A stretch of 64,000 nt of DNA from Arachidicoccus sp. BS20 (GTDB taxonomy: Bacteria; Bacteroidota; Bacteroidia; Chitinophagales; Chitinophagaceae). The DNA lies in NCBI RefSeq assembly GCF_001659705.1, contig NZ_CP015971.1, positions 1,674,001 through 1,738,000 on the forward strand, in the 5' to 3' direction. A model generated the notes under the pieces. It worked only from the letters and a program-made list of their open reading frames with translations. It searched no databases and was not told where the DNA came from. The position numbers and the translations under genes are program-made. Shown piece after piece: positions 53,687-63,327 of the stretch. Position 1 is the first letter of the stretch. Each line of letters opens with the position of its first letter.

Positions 53687-53898
53687 TCCTTAAAATTATT
53701 TTAAGGTTAAGAAAAAAAACTTGTGCAAAGTTACACTATATTAGTGGATTTTTCAACACCATAGCAGTAAAACAGCATATTTTATTGCCATATTAACTTT
53801 TTATTTAAAATATTGGGCAATAGATTGCTCTCCGAAAACACATTTTCGTTTAAATCACTACATAAAATGCTCAAACTTTCATAGAAAAAAAGAAAGAT

Positions 53899-54564
53899 TT
53901 ATTCGTCGGTATTTTTTCTTTTGCGTCTTTTTCGCTTGTCTCGAAATTTCAGAATTGGTACTTTATTTTCCGTGCCTTTAAGCAGGCGGTTAATATTTTT
54001 TTGATGTGTCAATACCAGCATCAAAGCAACGGCGATGGAAAATATGCGGTAAAAAGTAGAATTGTCGTTGAAAATAAACAGAATCAGAACAGCAAAAGCA
54101 ATTCCCGAAAAAATGGAACTAAGCGACACAAATCGCGTCAAATACAAGACCAGCAAAAACACGCCTACGCAACAACCGGCAACAGCCGGCTGCAAAGCAA
54201 TAATAGCTCCAAACAGAGTTGCCACGCCTTTACCGCCTTTGAAGTTCGCGAAAATGGGAAATATATGTCCGAGTACAGCAGCAAGCCCCAAACCAATCAT
54301 CAGGTTGGTACGTTGCAAAGTATCGTGCGAAGCATATTTCTGCAAAGTAAAAACCAGTAGCCCTGCCGCCGCACCTTTTGCAATATCTACCGCCATTACA
54401 AAAATACCCCACTTTTGTCCCAATACCCGGAAAGTATTAGTAGCACCTGCATTTCCGCTGCCGTAATCGCGAATATCAATACCGAAAAAATGCTTGCTTA
54501 CCCAAACGGATGTAGGAATTGAACCCAACAAATAAGCTATAATAAGTAATAACAGTTCTTGCAT
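53899..54564 (-). CDS. plsY: Glycerol-3-phosphate acyltransferase PlsY
   Basis: Transfers an acyl group from acyl-phosphate to glycerol-3-phosphate, the first step of phospholipid synthesis. It has 221 residues with five or more transmembrane helices. Motif 1 GSIPTSVWVSK and motif 2 DYGSGNAGATNTFRVLG lie in the first 55 residues, and motif 3 FANFKGGKGVAT is near 110-120. The ATG at 54564 is used; a TTG just before it would add one residue. The basic C-terminus (RDKRKRRKRKN) is long. prmA lies upstream on the same strand, 78 bases away. Confidence 0.94.
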   Translation of the reverse strand: MQELLLLIIAYLLGSIPTSVWVSKHFFGIDIRDYGSGNAGATNTFRVLGQKWGIFVMAVDIAKGAAAGLLVFTLQKYASHDTLQRTNLMIGLGLAAVLGHIFPIFANFKGGKGVATLFGAIIALQPAVAGCCVGVFLLVLYLTRFVSLSSIFSGIAFAVLILFIFNDNSTFYRIFSIAVALMLVLTHQKNINRLLKGTENKVPILKFRDKRKRRKRKNTDE

Positions 54565-54642
54565 CAAATTCTTTTCGTAAACAGTAAAAGAGCAACAAAA
54601 ATAGGGGTTTTGTAGAAATTATATTACAAAATGGTCAAAACG

Positions 54643-55464
54643 TTAACTTTTGCGCCACAGCAATGAAATCCATTGTGCCCGCTGTTGCGTGTTTAAGTGC
54701 TGTAATCCAAACGCAGAAAAAATTGAAATAATATCCATTTCATCTTCTTTCAGCAAGCCGCTTAACAATAAATACCCATTGTTACTAAGCACGTCATTTA
54801 AAGTTTGCGCATTTACCAAAATCACATTTTTATTAATATTTGCAAGCACTATATCATATTGTTCATTTTTCGCCGAAGCATCAAATGCTTTTTCTACAAC
54901 AATGTTTTTGCCTGCATTATTGTTTACATTTTCAATAGCATTCTCGACTGACCAATCGTCGTTGTCCACGGCGAAAATATTTTGCGCGCCAAGCTTTTCC
55001 GCCAGAATTGCCAAAACACCCGTGCCCGTACCAAAATCAAAAACAGATTTTCCTGCAAAATCCAAGGCACGCATTTGTTGCATCATCATATAAGTTGTAG
55101 CATGATGTCCTGTACCGAAACTCATTTTAGGCGTTATCAATATTTCATGTTGTGTGCCTTGCATAGACGCATGAAAATGCGCACGCACAGTTACAAAATC
55201 GTCCACCACAACAGGTTCAAAATTGGATTCCCATAAAGCATTCCAATTCTGTTCTTCTATATTTTTAGTTGAATAATTAAATTGATATTCCTTCGATAAT
55301 TCTTGCAAAAACGCTTCGTCAAAATTTTCTTTATTAATGAATGCTTTAAGCGAATTGTCGGCTTCCTCAAAACCCTCAAATCCGTCTTCGGAAAGCAAAG
55401 CAATCAATACTGCGGATTGCTCGGCTGAAATATTTTCGATAATTATTTCTGTGTAACTTTTCAT
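54643..55464 (-). CDS. prmA: Ribosomal protein L11 methyltransferase
   Basis: An S-adenosylmethionine-dependent enzyme that methylates lysines of ribosomal protein L11. It has 273 residues. An N-terminal substrate-recognition domain is followed by the Rossmann core: PKMSFGTGHHATTYMM near 115-130 is a PrmA signature, FDFGTGTGVLAILAEKLG near 140 binds SAM, and VLANINKNVILV marks the catalytic NPP-like motif variant. Cytoplasmic. Divergent from the methyltransferase gene at 55527, with 62 bases between starts. Confidence 0.94.
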   Translation of the reverse strand: MKSYTEIIIENISAEQSAVLIALLSEDGFEGFEEADNSLKAFINKENFDEAFLQELSKEYQFNYSTKNIEEQNWNALWESNFEPVVVDDFVTVRAHFHASMQGTQHEILITPKMSFGTGHHATTYMMMQQMRALDFAGKSVFDFGTGTGVLAILAEKLGAQNIFAVDNDDWSVENAIENVNNNAGKNIVVEKAFDASAKNEQYDIVLANINKNVILVNAQTLNDVLSNNGYLLLSGLLKEDEMDIISIFSAFGLQHLNTQQRAQWISLLWRKS

Positions 55465-55514
55465 TTGTAAGATTGATAGGCAAAGTAAGTCAAAGACATT
55501 CTATTTTCTTTGAT

Positions 55515-55522
55515 TATTTTTG
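55515..55522 (+). promoter_or_regulatory. Candidate -7 promoter element
   Basis: TATTTTTG matches TAnnTTTG five bases before the ATG of the methyltransferase gene. Only the -7 element is recognisable, and T-rich context makes chance matches likely. Confidence 0.3.
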
Positions 55523-55526
55523 AAAA

Positions 55527-56477
55527 ATGGATGCCAAATTTCAAATGTTTGAAAATCGCCTGACCAAAGTGTTCAAACACAAAAGCAAGCTCGCCCGCAG
55601 GCAAAATATTTCGTGCTATCGTGTGTACGACCATGATTTGCCGGAATTTCCTTTTTCCATCGAGTTGTATGGCGATAAAATTTATGTAGCCGAATATCTG
55701 CGCCGTCATGGTATGGAAGATGATAAACATGAATTGTGGCTGGATGAATGCCTGGATGTAATTTCTACAATAATTGAAATTGATAAAGAAAAAATATTTG
55801 TGCGCCAGCGAAAAAAAATGTCGCATCGCAGTTCAGGCGCGCAATACGAAAAGTTGGATACAGAAAGTCATTTCTTTAATGTAGAAGAATCGGGCTTGAA
55901 ATTCCGTGTAAATCTGACCGATTATTTGGACACAGGTCTGTTTCTCGACCATCGCATTACACGCGGTATGGTGCGCGACGAAAGTAAAGATTTGCGTGTG
56001 CTGAATTTGTTTTGCTACACAGGTTCATTTTCTGTGTATGCCGCGAACGGTGGAGCTTTGAGCGTTACTTCGGTGGATTTGTCTAAAACGTATTTGAGTT
56101 GGGCGGAAGACAATTTCAACATCAATAAGTTGCGCGACAAAAAGAAATATCATTTCGTTCATGCAGATGTAAAACAATATTTAAAAACGCTGAAACCGAA
56201 TAGTTTTGATTTAATTATTATGGATCCGCCAACGTTCAGCAACAGCAAACGCATGAAAGATATTCTCGACATTCAGCAAGACCATGTTGAATTGATTAAC
56301 GATGTACTGAACGCAGCATCGCCAAATGGCATTTTGTATTTCAGTACCAATTACACCAAATTCATTCTAGACGAAAAGCAAATCAAGGCTTCACAAATAA
56401 AAGACATTACCAAAGCCACAACGCCTTTTGACTTTGAAGGAAAATTGAAAAGATGGTGTTATAAAATTTTGAAATAA
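55527..56477 (+). CDS. SAM-dependent rRNA methyltransferase, RlmI/RlmK-like
   Basis: A class I methyltransferase of 316 residues. LNLFCYTGSFSVYAANGGA near 155-175 binds SAM, VTSVDLSKTYLSWAEDNF follows, and DPPTFSNSKRM near 230 is the catalytic segment. The layout fits RlmI/RlmK-type 23S rRNA cytosine/guanine methyltransferases, but the PUA domain of RlmI is missing. It is divergent from prmA and ends at a terminator shared with hemD. Confidence 0.88.
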   Translation: MDAKFQMFENRLTKVFKHKSKLARRQNISCYRVYDHDLPEFPFSIELYGDKIYVAEYLRRHGMEDDKHELWLDECLDVISTIIEIDKEKIFVRQRKKMSHRSSGAQYEKLDTESHFFNVEESGLKFRVNLTDYLDTGLFLDHRITRGMVRDESKDLRVLNLFCYTGSFSVYAANGGALSVTSVDLSKTYLSWAEDNFNINKLRDKKKYHFVHADVKQYLKTLKPNSFDLIIMDPPTFSNSKRMKDILDIQQDHVELINDVLNAASPNGILYFSTNYTKFILDEKQIKASQIKDITKATTPFDFEGKLKRWCYKILK

Positions 56478-56490
56478 ATCGATATAAAAC

Positions 56491-56523
56491 AAAAGAGGCA
56501 ATCAAAAATAGACTGCCTCTTTT
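56491..56523. terminator. Terminator between convergent methyltransferase and hemD genes
   Basis: A 10-bp stem (56491-56500 with 56514-56523) with A and T runs on its sides, located 14 bases after the methyltransferase stop. Confidence 0.85.
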
Positions 56524-56545
56524 AAAATATTATTCAGCTGAAAAA

Positions 56546-57370
56546 TCAGGCTTTCGCAGCTTTCTTTTTTTCGGCGGACGGTTTTTTACCAAGAAATAAA
56601 TCCAGCGCTACTGCCATGTTGGGAATATCTTTAGTAGGTCCCACAATTTGCAGTTTTACTCCGGCATCAATGCAGGCTTTTTCTGTACCGCTGCCAAATG
56701 CACCACAAACAATTTTTGACTTCGGGAAATCAGGATACACATCCAGTAAAGATTTCAAGCCGCTTGGCGTAAAAAAACAAATAATATCAATTGGATATTT
56801 TTCCATCACGCTTTTCACATCATTGCTTACGGTTCGGTACATAAATGCAAGTTCAAATTCGCATTTATTATTTTTCAGCCAGCTTACAATATCGCTATCC
56901 TGCTGATTTTCACTACATACATAAAGAAATTTCTCATTCTCTTTATGTTTGTTCATCACATCAAAAAGGCTTTTGTTTGTACCGTCCGCACCAAAGAAAA
57001 CTTTGCGTTTCCTGTACAAAATAAATTTTTGCAGATAAAGTGCCACCGCTTCCGTAATACAAAAATATTTCGTGTCCTGTCCTACGGAGATTTTCATCTC
57101 TTCGCACATACGAAAGAAATGGTCAATAGCATTCCGGCTGGTAAATATTACTGCCGTAAATGATAAAATATCTATCTTTTGCTTGCGAAATTCTTTTGCC
57201 GAAAGACCTTCCAACTTAATGAATGGATGAAAAACCAGCATTGCATTATGTTTTCGGGCGACGTCGTAGTAAGGCGATTTCTCAGAGCTTGGAGCCGGTT
57301 GCGTAATTAAAATAGTCAATTCTGTTTTAGCAGGAACCAAGCTGTTGCCGACACTTTTTACCATATTCAA
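56546..57370 (-). CDS. hemD: Uroporphyrinogen-III synthase-like protein
   Basis: Closes the linear tetrapyrrole hydroxymethylbilane with ring inversion, in haem biosynthesis. It has 274 residues. Two-domain fold: the first has VKSVGNSLVPAKTELTILIT and SFTAVIFTSRNAIDHFFRMC; the second has CFFTPSGLKSLLDVYPDF and CGAFGSGTEKACIDAGVKL. HemD sequences are poorly conserved, but these segments and the position next to a DUF4271 gene, a linked pair in Bacteroidota, support the call. The Lys-rich C-terminal tail is unusual. Other haem genes are not nearby. Confidence 0.85.
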   Translation of the reverse strand: MNMVKSVGNSLVPAKTELTILITQPAPSSEKSPYYDVARKHNAMLVFHPFIKLEGLSAKEFRKQKIDILSFTAVIFTSRNAIDHFFRMCEEMKISVGQDTKYFCITEAVALYLQKFILYRKRKVFFGADGTNKSLFDVMNKHKENEKFLYVCSENQQDSDIVSWLKNNKCEFELAFMYRTVSNDVKSVMEKYPIDIICFFTPSGLKSLLDVYPDFPKSKIVCGAFGSGTEKACIDAGVKLQIVGPTKDIPNMAVALDLFLGKKPSAEKKKAAKA

Positions 57371-57403
57371 ATTTCCAACTCCGGGTTTATAAACTAATTC
57401 TTT

Positions 57404-58453
57404 CTAAATAATTTTTCCGAAATTCAACCACAATACCTTGTACACAATCAGCAAGGGTATAATTTCAATCGCGCAAAGGTATAAAAAAAAGTGAAAAGCG
57501 CTTATTTTCAGATTTCCACGCATCAAAATAAATGATGCGATATAACGGTATGCCAGTAAACAAACAACAATAACACTAAATGCCGAATAAATAACCGATA
57601 CAACTTGCGGGCTTCCGTAAGCCACAAAAACCACAATCGGCACAAGCAACACACCTACAATTTTATTAATCGAAAACACAACATAATTGTAAGTCGATGC
57701 AGCCTGAACCTCACCAAACATCCAGCCGGATAATTTTATAACAAGATATTTTACCAGGTAAATGATACTTATTGCAACTGCGCCATACAACCAGTATTTC
57801 CATGCTGCAATGAGAGAAAAATCTTTTTCTGAAAGCTGTACCACGCAAAGGCTTACCGTAACCACAAACAAAAAATTGAGCAGCAATGCAGGCGCGACAT
57901 TCTCTGCACTGTTACTTTCTCTCTGATTTTTTTTGCGAATGCGCGGCTGTAAAATAAACTGAAAAACCTGTGTAAAATATTTTGGAAAACCCACCCTGAT
58001 AACCCCGACAAGCAATACAATTGCCAGAAATATAAAGAACAACAAATCCGGCGCATCCGACTGCGGATGAAGATTGATTGTGTCTGCCTCTGAACTTTTT
58101 CCGCCGGTTTTATAAAACCATTGCGGGAAAATTTTTCCCAACAAATTTTTATGATGAACCGGCGTTACAGAGGGGCTTTCAGTAGAAATATTTTTTTCGT
58201 TATTATCTTTTACAGTCGCAACATTTGCGGAAGCAGCATCTTTTTTTTGGACATTGCTATCATTCCGGGAAACATTTTTTGGAATGACAGCAATGTGATG
58301 TTTTGGAGAATCTTTTTTTGCAGAATCGGCTGTTGTCACAGATTTCTGCGCACTGTCTTTCGTTTGAGCATTCAATCCCAAACCGATAAACAACGACAAT
58401 ATCAAAAAGATTTTTTTTATGTGTTTAATTTTATTGTTTGTTAATTGCCACAT
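57404..58453 (-). CDS. DUF4271 membrane protein
   Basis: A 349-residue protein. Residues 1-29 look like a signal peptide; a low-complexity Ser/Lys/Asp spacer follows to about 125. The C-terminal half has about seven membrane helices, the DUF4271 domain (LLFFIFLAIVLLVGVIRVG, YLYGAVAISIIYLVKYLVI-like stretches and LCAIEIIPLLIVYKVL). The function is unknown. It is 33 bases upstream of hemD on the same strand, the usual arrangement of the pair, so a link to haem or envelope biology is possible. Confidence 0.85.
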   Translation of the reverse strand: MWQLTNNKIKHIKKIFLILSLFIGLGLNAQTKDSAQKSVTTADSAKKDSPKHHIAVIPKNVSRNDSNVQKKDAASANVATVKDNNEKNISTESPSVTPVHHKNLLGKIFPQWFYKTGGKSSEADTINLHPQSDAPDLLFFIFLAIVLLVGVIRVGFPKYFTQVFQFILQPRIRKKNQRESNSAENVAPALLLNFLFVVTVSLCVVQLSEKDFSLIAAWKYWLYGAVAISIIYLVKYLVIKLSGWMFGEVQAASTYNYVVFSINKIVGVLLVPIVVFVAYGSPQVVSVIYSAFSVIVVCLLAYRYIASFILMRGNLKISAFHFFLYLCAIEIIPLLIVYKVLWLNFGKII

Positions 58454-58621
58454 AGAATTGGCTTCGCCGAACTCCGTTTCGCTAAAATAATCATCGCTTT
58501 AAATGTACAAGATTCTTATAGCTCATTTCATCAATGCTGCAAAGATGCTTGGTTTTTCGTAAAAAATTACTTTGAGGTTTTGAAAATAATTCTTGGCAGC
58601 AACTTTCCTATCTTTGTTTCT

Positions 58622-59269
58622 ATGCAAATAACGCTGAAAAATTTAATTCCCATTCCGCTCAAGGAAAATCTAAGTAAACGTCCGTCGGATGTATGGCACA
58701 ATCAAGTGGAATTTGAACAAGGAAGTCGTATAAAAATTAAAGCGCCAAGCGGCACAGGAAAAACTACGCTCATTCATTACATCTACAAGCTGCGGACAGA
58801 TTATGAGGGAAATGTATTGTGGGGAAATAAAGACGTGCGTCAAATTTCCGGCGATGAACTTGCAGGCAATCGCCAACAAAACATCAGCGTAATTTTTCAG
58901 GATTTGCGTCTGTTTGAAAATCTCACGGCGCGGGAAAACATCGAGCTGAACCGCGTGTTGCAAAAGCCTTTTTGCGAATCGTCCAAGATTGACGAAATGG
59001 CTGAAAAACTTGGCGTACCGCATATTTTAAACCAGCGTGCAGGCATTTGCAGTTACGGCGAGCAACAACGGATTGCCATTATCCGCGCATTGATTCAACC
59101 CTTTTCTATGTTAATTATGGACGAACCTTTCAGCCATCTTGACAAAAAAAATTCAGAGAAAGCTGCACAGCTGATTGACGAAGAATGTACGAAACGCAAT
59201 GCAGGCTTCGTTCTCACAGATTTGGACGATGATACTTTTTTCAACTACACAACTTTACTTAATTTATAA
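58622..59269 (+). CDS. ABC transporter ATP-binding protein (FtsE/LolD-like)
   Basis: A 215-residue ABC ATPase. Walker A IKAPSGTGKTTLIH spans residues 39-52, the signature is CSYGEQQRIAIIRAL (SYGEQ in place of LSGGQ), and Walker B is LIMDEPFSHLDKKN. It pairs with the FtsX-like permease gene that follows after 54 bases. The start is taken at ATG 58622; a longer frame beginning at 58445 overlaps the divergent DUF4271 gene. The role is unclear: lipoprotein release or envelope remodelling are known for relatives. Confidence 0.88.
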   Translation: MQITLKNLIPIPLKENLSKRPSDVWHNQVEFEQGSRIKIKAPSGTGKTTLIHYIYKLRTDYEGNVLWGNKDVRQISGDELAGNRQQNISVIFQDLRLFENLTARENIELNRVLQKPFCESSKIDEMAEKLGVPHILNQRAGICSYGEQQRIAIIRALIQPFSMLIMDEPFSHLDKKNSEKAAQLIDEECTKRNAGFVLTDLDDDTFFNYTTLLNL

Positions 59270-59323
59270 ATCGTGAACGGCAAGTTTGGTTCATATCTCA
59301 CGATTCACGAAACTCACGATTTT

Positions 59324-60499
59324 ATGCTGAACAATTTATTAAAAAAAATTATCAAATCCGGCGCGGGTCGCGTGCGTTATGTGTTGGCAATGATTGGTTT
59401 GAGCGTGGCGCTATTATTGATTTTGGCAGCTATTCAATTGCAGGCAAATTATTACCAATTGCTTCACGGCAATAATTCGCAGGACAGCATTGCTAATTTT
59501 TTAGTTGTAAACAAAATTGTTTCGTCGCAAACGCGCGGTAACACACAACTTTCGGATGACGAAATTGATGATTTGAAAAAGCAACCTTTCATCGATGCGG
59601 TTGGCATAGTTACGCCTGCGCGATTCAAGGTTTCGGCAACAGGCGGAAACACGCTTCCTTTTTATACCGAAATGTTTTTTGAAAGCGTACCAAACGATTT
59701 TCTCGATATAAATAATCCCGGCTGGCAATGGAACGACCAATCGCAGTTTATTCCGGTTGTGATACCGAATGCTTTTCTCGATTTATATAATTTCGGTTTT
59801 GCTGCTTCGCAAGGTTTGCCGCAGCTTTCACAGGATTTGATTAAAAACATTCCCATCCGGTTAAGTATTCAAGCGCCAAGCGGCGTGAAAAATTATTATG
59901 CAAAAATTGTTGGTTTCAGTGACAGAATTTCATCTATTCTTGTACCGCAGAGTTTTATGGATTGGGCGAATGAAAATTTTGCTACCGAAGCTCCCAAAGG
60001 TGCGTCGCGCGTAGTCATCCGCACAAAAGACCCAAGCAATCCGCAACTTACGGATTATTTGAAACAACATAATCTTACAACCGATACAGAGAAAACGCGA
60101 TTCAGCAAATACCGGAAAATTGTTTCATTTGTCGTGAGCATTTCATGGTTTACCGGCGTTGCCATGTTATTATTTGCATTGCTGGTTTTCAGCTTGTTTA
60201 TTGAGCTTACAATTGCGAGCAGCAAAGAAGAAATCAAACTCTTAATCACACTTGGCTCTGCGCCAAAGCAGTTGAAAAATTTTATGATGAAACAATTGTT
60301 TCCGTCTAACATCGTTATTATGATTGTAGTGTTAATCATCATCAGTTTATTGCAATTTTTGTTACACAAATTTTTACTTGGGCAAAGCATGATGATTAGT
60401 CCGCTTATTTCTTTATGGACTTTATTGTCGGCACTGATAGTGCTGTTGATTCTGTGGATTGTTCATGTGCGAACAATCGGGAAACAAATAAAGAATTAG
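59324..60499 (+). CDS. FtsX-like ABC permease
   Basis: A 391-residue membrane protein. One N-terminal helix (about 22-43, VRYVLAMIGLSVALLLILAA) is followed by a periplasmic domain of about 230 residues and three C-terminal helices, the FtsX/MacB topology. It probably works with the ATPase encoded just upstream. The ATG at 59324 is chosen: a GTG at 59273 would add 17 residues that only translate a short CACGA-type repeat lying between the two genes. No MacB-type periplasmic partner is adjacent. Confidence 0.85.
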   Translation: MLNNLLKKIIKSGAGRVRYVLAMIGLSVALLLILAAIQLQANYYQLLHGNNSQDSIANFLVVNKIVSSQTRGNTQLSDDEIDDLKKQPFIDAVGIVTPARFKVSATGGNTLPFYTEMFFESVPNDFLDINNPGWQWNDQSQFIPVVIPNAFLDLYNFGFAASQGLPQLSQDLIKNIPIRLSIQAPSGVKNYYAKIVGFSDRISSILVPQSFMDWANENFATEAPKGASRVVIRTKDPSNPQLTDYLKQHNLTTDTEKTRFSKYRKIVSFVVSISWFTGVAMLLFALLVFSLFIELTIASSKEEIKLLITLGSAPKQLKNFMMKQLFPSNIVIMIVVLIIISLLQFLLHKFLLGQSMMISPLISLWTLLSALIVLLILWIVHVRTIGKQIKN

Positions 60500-60547
60500 T
60501 GGCACAATATTTTCGTTATGCCACTTTAGCTTTTGAATTTTTGCTGA

Positions 60548-61543
60548 ATGAATCTGAATCCGAGATACAAAAAAATACTCAACTACGTTGTTGGTCCCGT
60601 ACTATTCGTGATATTAGCTTTTTCTATTTATCACAAAATTGTAAAGCAACCTCACCTCAAAGAATCATGGCAATCGATACGCGAAACCATTGCGCGCCAT
60701 TATTACTTGCTTGCGCTGATGATTGCGCTGATGTTCATCAACTGGACAATTGAAGCGCGCAAATGGCAATTGCTGATTCGTCCTGTGCAGCGCGTAAGTT
60801 TGTTTACAGGCTTTAAAGCAGTTCTCTCCGGGCTTTCGCTTTCTTTATTTATTCCTAACGGCGCAGGCGAATATCTTGGTCGTATGTTGTATATGAGCGA
60901 AGGCAACCGGCTGCGCTCTGTCGCTGTCAGTTTTGTAGGAAGCCTCAGTCAATTATTAGTCACGCTGATTGTTGGCGTAATCGGGTTACACTATTTATTG
61001 GCAAATGTTCCGGCATTTGGCGCGGACATTATCGGACTGAATAAATTCTGGCTGAAGGCTTTATTGTATGCCGTATATATTTTTATTGTTTTCTTTTTGT
61101 TATTATATTTTAAAATTTCTTTGTTTGTAACATGGTTCGAAAAAATTCCGTTTGTTTACAAGCACAGAGTTTTAATAAACAGTTTAGAGAGTTTTCATAA
61201 GCATTTATTATTGCGTATTCTGTTACTGTCTTTTTTCCGGTACACGATTTTTATAGCGCAATATGTGTTGATGTTTTATTTGTTCAATGTATCCATGCCT
61301 TTGTTTTGGGCAATCGGTTCGGCAAGCGTATTCTTTCTTTTGCTGGCAATTGTGCCAACTGTTCCGATTGCAGAACTGGGCGTGCGTGGAGAAATCAGCA
61401 TCCGGGTTTTTGGCGCCCTTGCGCAGAATACGCTGGGCATCATCAGCGCAACGGGTTTTATATGGTTGTTAAATATTATCATACCGTCATTGGCGGGAAG
61501 TTTGTTTGTATTAAGTTTGAGGATATTTAAAAACAGGAATTAA
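60548..61543 (+). CDS. Lysylphosphatidylglycerol synthase/flippase-like membrane protein
   Basis: A 331-residue protein with about eight membrane helices and the N-terminal transmembrane pattern of the UPF0104/LPG-synthase family. ARKWQLLIRPVQRVSLFTG and FKAVLSGLSLSLFIPNGAGE are the recognisable segments, with RVFGALAQNTLGIISATGF near the C-terminus. Members include flippases and polyprenyl-linked sugar transport proteins. The lysyl transferase domain of MprF is missing. Next after FtsX-like; a DUF3108 gene follows. Confidence 0.85.
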   Translation: MNLNPRYKKILNYVVGPVLFVILAFSIYHKIVKQPHLKESWQSIRETIARHYYLLALMIALMFINWTIEARKWQLLIRPVQRVSLFTGFKAVLSGLSLSLFIPNGAGEYLGRMLYMSEGNRLRSVAVSFVGSLSQLLVTLIVGVIGLHYLLANVPAFGADIIGLNKFWLKALLYAVYIFIVFFLLLYFKISLFVTWFEKIPFVYKHRVLINSLESFHKHLLLRILLLSFFRYTIFIAQYVLMFYLFNVSMPLFWAIGSASVFFLLLAIVPTVPIAELGVRGEISIRVFGALAQNTLGIISATGFIWLLNIIIPSLAGSLFVLSLRIFKNRN

Positions 61544-61560
61544 AATAAGTGAACAATAGC

Positions 61561-62352
61561 ATGAAGAAATATATTTTGATAATATTGTTATCTGCATGGC
61601 ACTGCGCGGCGTTCTCACAAACGGATGATGCCTTATGCGGTATGGAAAATACTTCTTTTAAAGCCGGCGAATCTTTTACGCTCACGGTTTATTATTCCGT
61701 TGCAGGAATTTATGTGAGCGCCGGTACGGCAACCGTAAGTACATCGCTCGGCACTTTCAACAATAAACCTGTATATCATATTTTGTGTTTGGGAAAATCC
61801 GGCTCGTCATACGACTGGATTTTCAAAGTGCGCGACCGGTACGAAAGTTATATTGATACGGCAACCATGCAATCGTTGAAGTTTATCCGTCAAATTCATG
61901 AAGGAAGTTATAAGAAAAATGAAGATGTTGCATTCAACCGGGAAACCAATACAACCGTTACCAACAAAGGCGTATATAAAACACCTGAATGTATACAGGA
62001 TGTAATAAGTGCTGTGTTCAATGCGCGTAATGTTGATTATTCAAGATATAAAATTAACGACCGGATTCCTTTTAAAATGTTTCTGGACAATCAGGTCTAC
62101 AATCTTTACGTCCGATATATGGGCAAAGAAAAAGTAAAAACACGCTTCGGTACTTTCAACGCCATAAAACTGAAACCGCTTTTGATTAAAGGCGAAATGT
62201 TTAAAGGCGGCGAAAAAATGACACTCTGGGTAAGCGACGATGCCAATCATATTCCGCTTCGCGTGGAAAGCCCGATAACAGTAGGTTCCATCAAAGTGGA
62301 TATGACGGGATATAAAGGATTGAGGTATGCGTTGAGTTCGCAAGTGAAGTAA
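61561..62352 (+). CDS. DUF3108 domain protein, exported
   Basis: A 263-residue protein with signal peptide (MKKYILIILLSAWHCAAFSQ) and a beta-rich DUF3108 domain: AGESFTLTVYYSVAGIYVSA near 25-45, DWIFKVRDRYESYID, and the C-terminal MTLWVSDDANHIPLRVES. The function is unknown; some relatives bind lipids. The ATG at 61561 is preferred over GTG at 61549, because the signal peptide starts there. It follows the flippase-like gene after 17 bases, so both are likely one transcript. Confidence 0.85.
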   Translation: MKKYILIILLSAWHCAAFSQTDDALCGMENTSFKAGESFTLTVYYSVAGIYVSAGTATVSTSLGTFNNKPVYHILCLGKSGSSYDWIFKVRDRYESYIDTATMQSLKFIRQIHEGSYKKNEDVAFNRETNTTVTNKGVYKTPECIQDVISAVFNARNVDYSRYKINDRIPFKMFLDNQVYNLYVRYMGKEKVKTRFGTFNAIKLKPLLIKGEMFKGGEKMTLWVSDDANHIPLRVESPITVGSIKVDMTGYKGLRYALSSQVK

Positions 62353-62362
62353 ATTCTGTTTT

Positions 62363-62920
62363 ATGAAAATTGTAAAAATTGTCATGCGACTGATTATTGG
62401 AATTGGTATTCTAATTTTTGGCGTAATGTCGATTAAAATAAGTTTTGCGCCACAAGACTTAGGGTTATTTCGTGAAATATTATATGTACCTTTTATTTTA
62501 ATTATCGTTTTTACGATATTAGCTTTTATTTTAGACAAAAGTTATTTTAATCTCAATAAGAAATATTATCAATTTACAATCAGCATTATCGGCTTTCTTT
62601 TTTGCACAATTACTACATTTAGATATTTGTATATTCAGTCAATTGATAAATTTCAGACTATTTTGGAAATAGAAAACAAAGCAGGTGCAAATAACGTTTG
62701 GGATTTTGAATTTAAGAATAATGGACACTTTCGTTTAGTAGAAGACAGCCGGTTAGGCGAAACAATTTTTCATGGAACATATTTCAAAACTAAAGATACA
62801 ATACACATTATCAGTTCCAACTATAAAAATGTTATGTCTAAATTCCCTCAAATCGGAATAATAAAAAACGATACAATGTTTTGGCAAAATTCAGACACAA
62901 TGCTTGTAAAGAAATATTAA
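62363..62920 (+). CDS. Membrane protein of unknown function
   Basis: A 185-residue protein with three N-terminal helices (about 4-25, 34-54 and 65-88). A mainly polar C-terminal half has the rhythm of a beta-sheet domain: NVWDFEFKNNGHFRLVEDS, GTYFKTKDTIHIIS. I recognise no family. It follows DUF3108 after 10 bases and its last four bases overlap the end of the convergent DCC gene. AT content is higher than in the DUF3108 gene. Confidence 0.7.
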   Translation: MKIVKIVMRLIIGIGILIFGVMSIKISFAPQDLGLFREILYVPFILIIVFTILAFILDKSYFNLNKKYYQFTISIIGFLFCTITTFRYLYIQSIDKFQTILEIENKAGANNVWDFEFKNNGHFRLVEDSRLGETIFHGTYFKTKDTIHIISSNYKNVMSKFPQIGIIKNDTMFWQNSDTMLVKKY

Positions 62921-63327
62921 TCCAAAAACCTCTCTCTCAATTCCTTTGTAGGAATCATGCAACTTTCTCGCTTTCCAAACCATTTATAACGGTTACGCGC
63001 AATAAAACGATAAACACTATCACGAATAAATTTAGGTACGATTAAAAACGCGGAAAGCAGTCGCCACGCGCCGTTCAGCTTTTGTGCAATGTGCAATGCG
63101 GCGGAAGATTCTTTATAAATTTTATCGTCACGAATTAATAAAATACTCTGTGGCGGCTCGGCAATTTTTATATCATGTTTTGTCAAAAATTCTTTTGCAA
63201 AACCCGATTGCAACGAAGCGAATTTGTACACATTCCTTTTATCGTGCCTGATGATAAATTGCACCGCGCCGTTGCACAAATTGCAAACGCCGTCGAATAA
63301 AACAATATCGTACGACAGCCGATTCAT
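62917..63327 (-). CDS. DCC-family thiol-disulfide protein
   Basis: A 136-residue protein of the DUF393 family. The signature FDGVCNLCNGAVQFIIRHD is at 11-29 with Cys15 and Cys18 as the CxxC pair. FASLQSGFAKEFL and ESSAALHIAQKLNGAWRLL follow, as expected. The redox role is predicted from the motif. Its ATG shares a base with the stop of the preceding gene (TAATG), so it is coupled to the BT_3928-type protein. Confidence 0.93.
   Translation of the reverse strand: MNRLSYDIVLFDGVCNLCNGAVQFIIRHDKRNVYKFASLQSGFAKEFLTKHDIKIAEPPQSILLIRDDKIYKESSAALHIAQKLNGAWRLLSAFLIVPKFIRDSVYRFIARNRYKWFGKRESCMIPTKELRERFLD

Noticed and set aside
53687-53898. Possible small gene or RNA in the gap before plsY
   Set aside because: No open frame with a start and no stable inverted repeat; it looks like plain AT-rich intergenic sequence.
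59273-59323. GTG start for the FtsX-like permease
   Set aside because: The extra 17 residues translate a CACGA-type repeat. The ATG at 59324 gives the normal start before the first helix.
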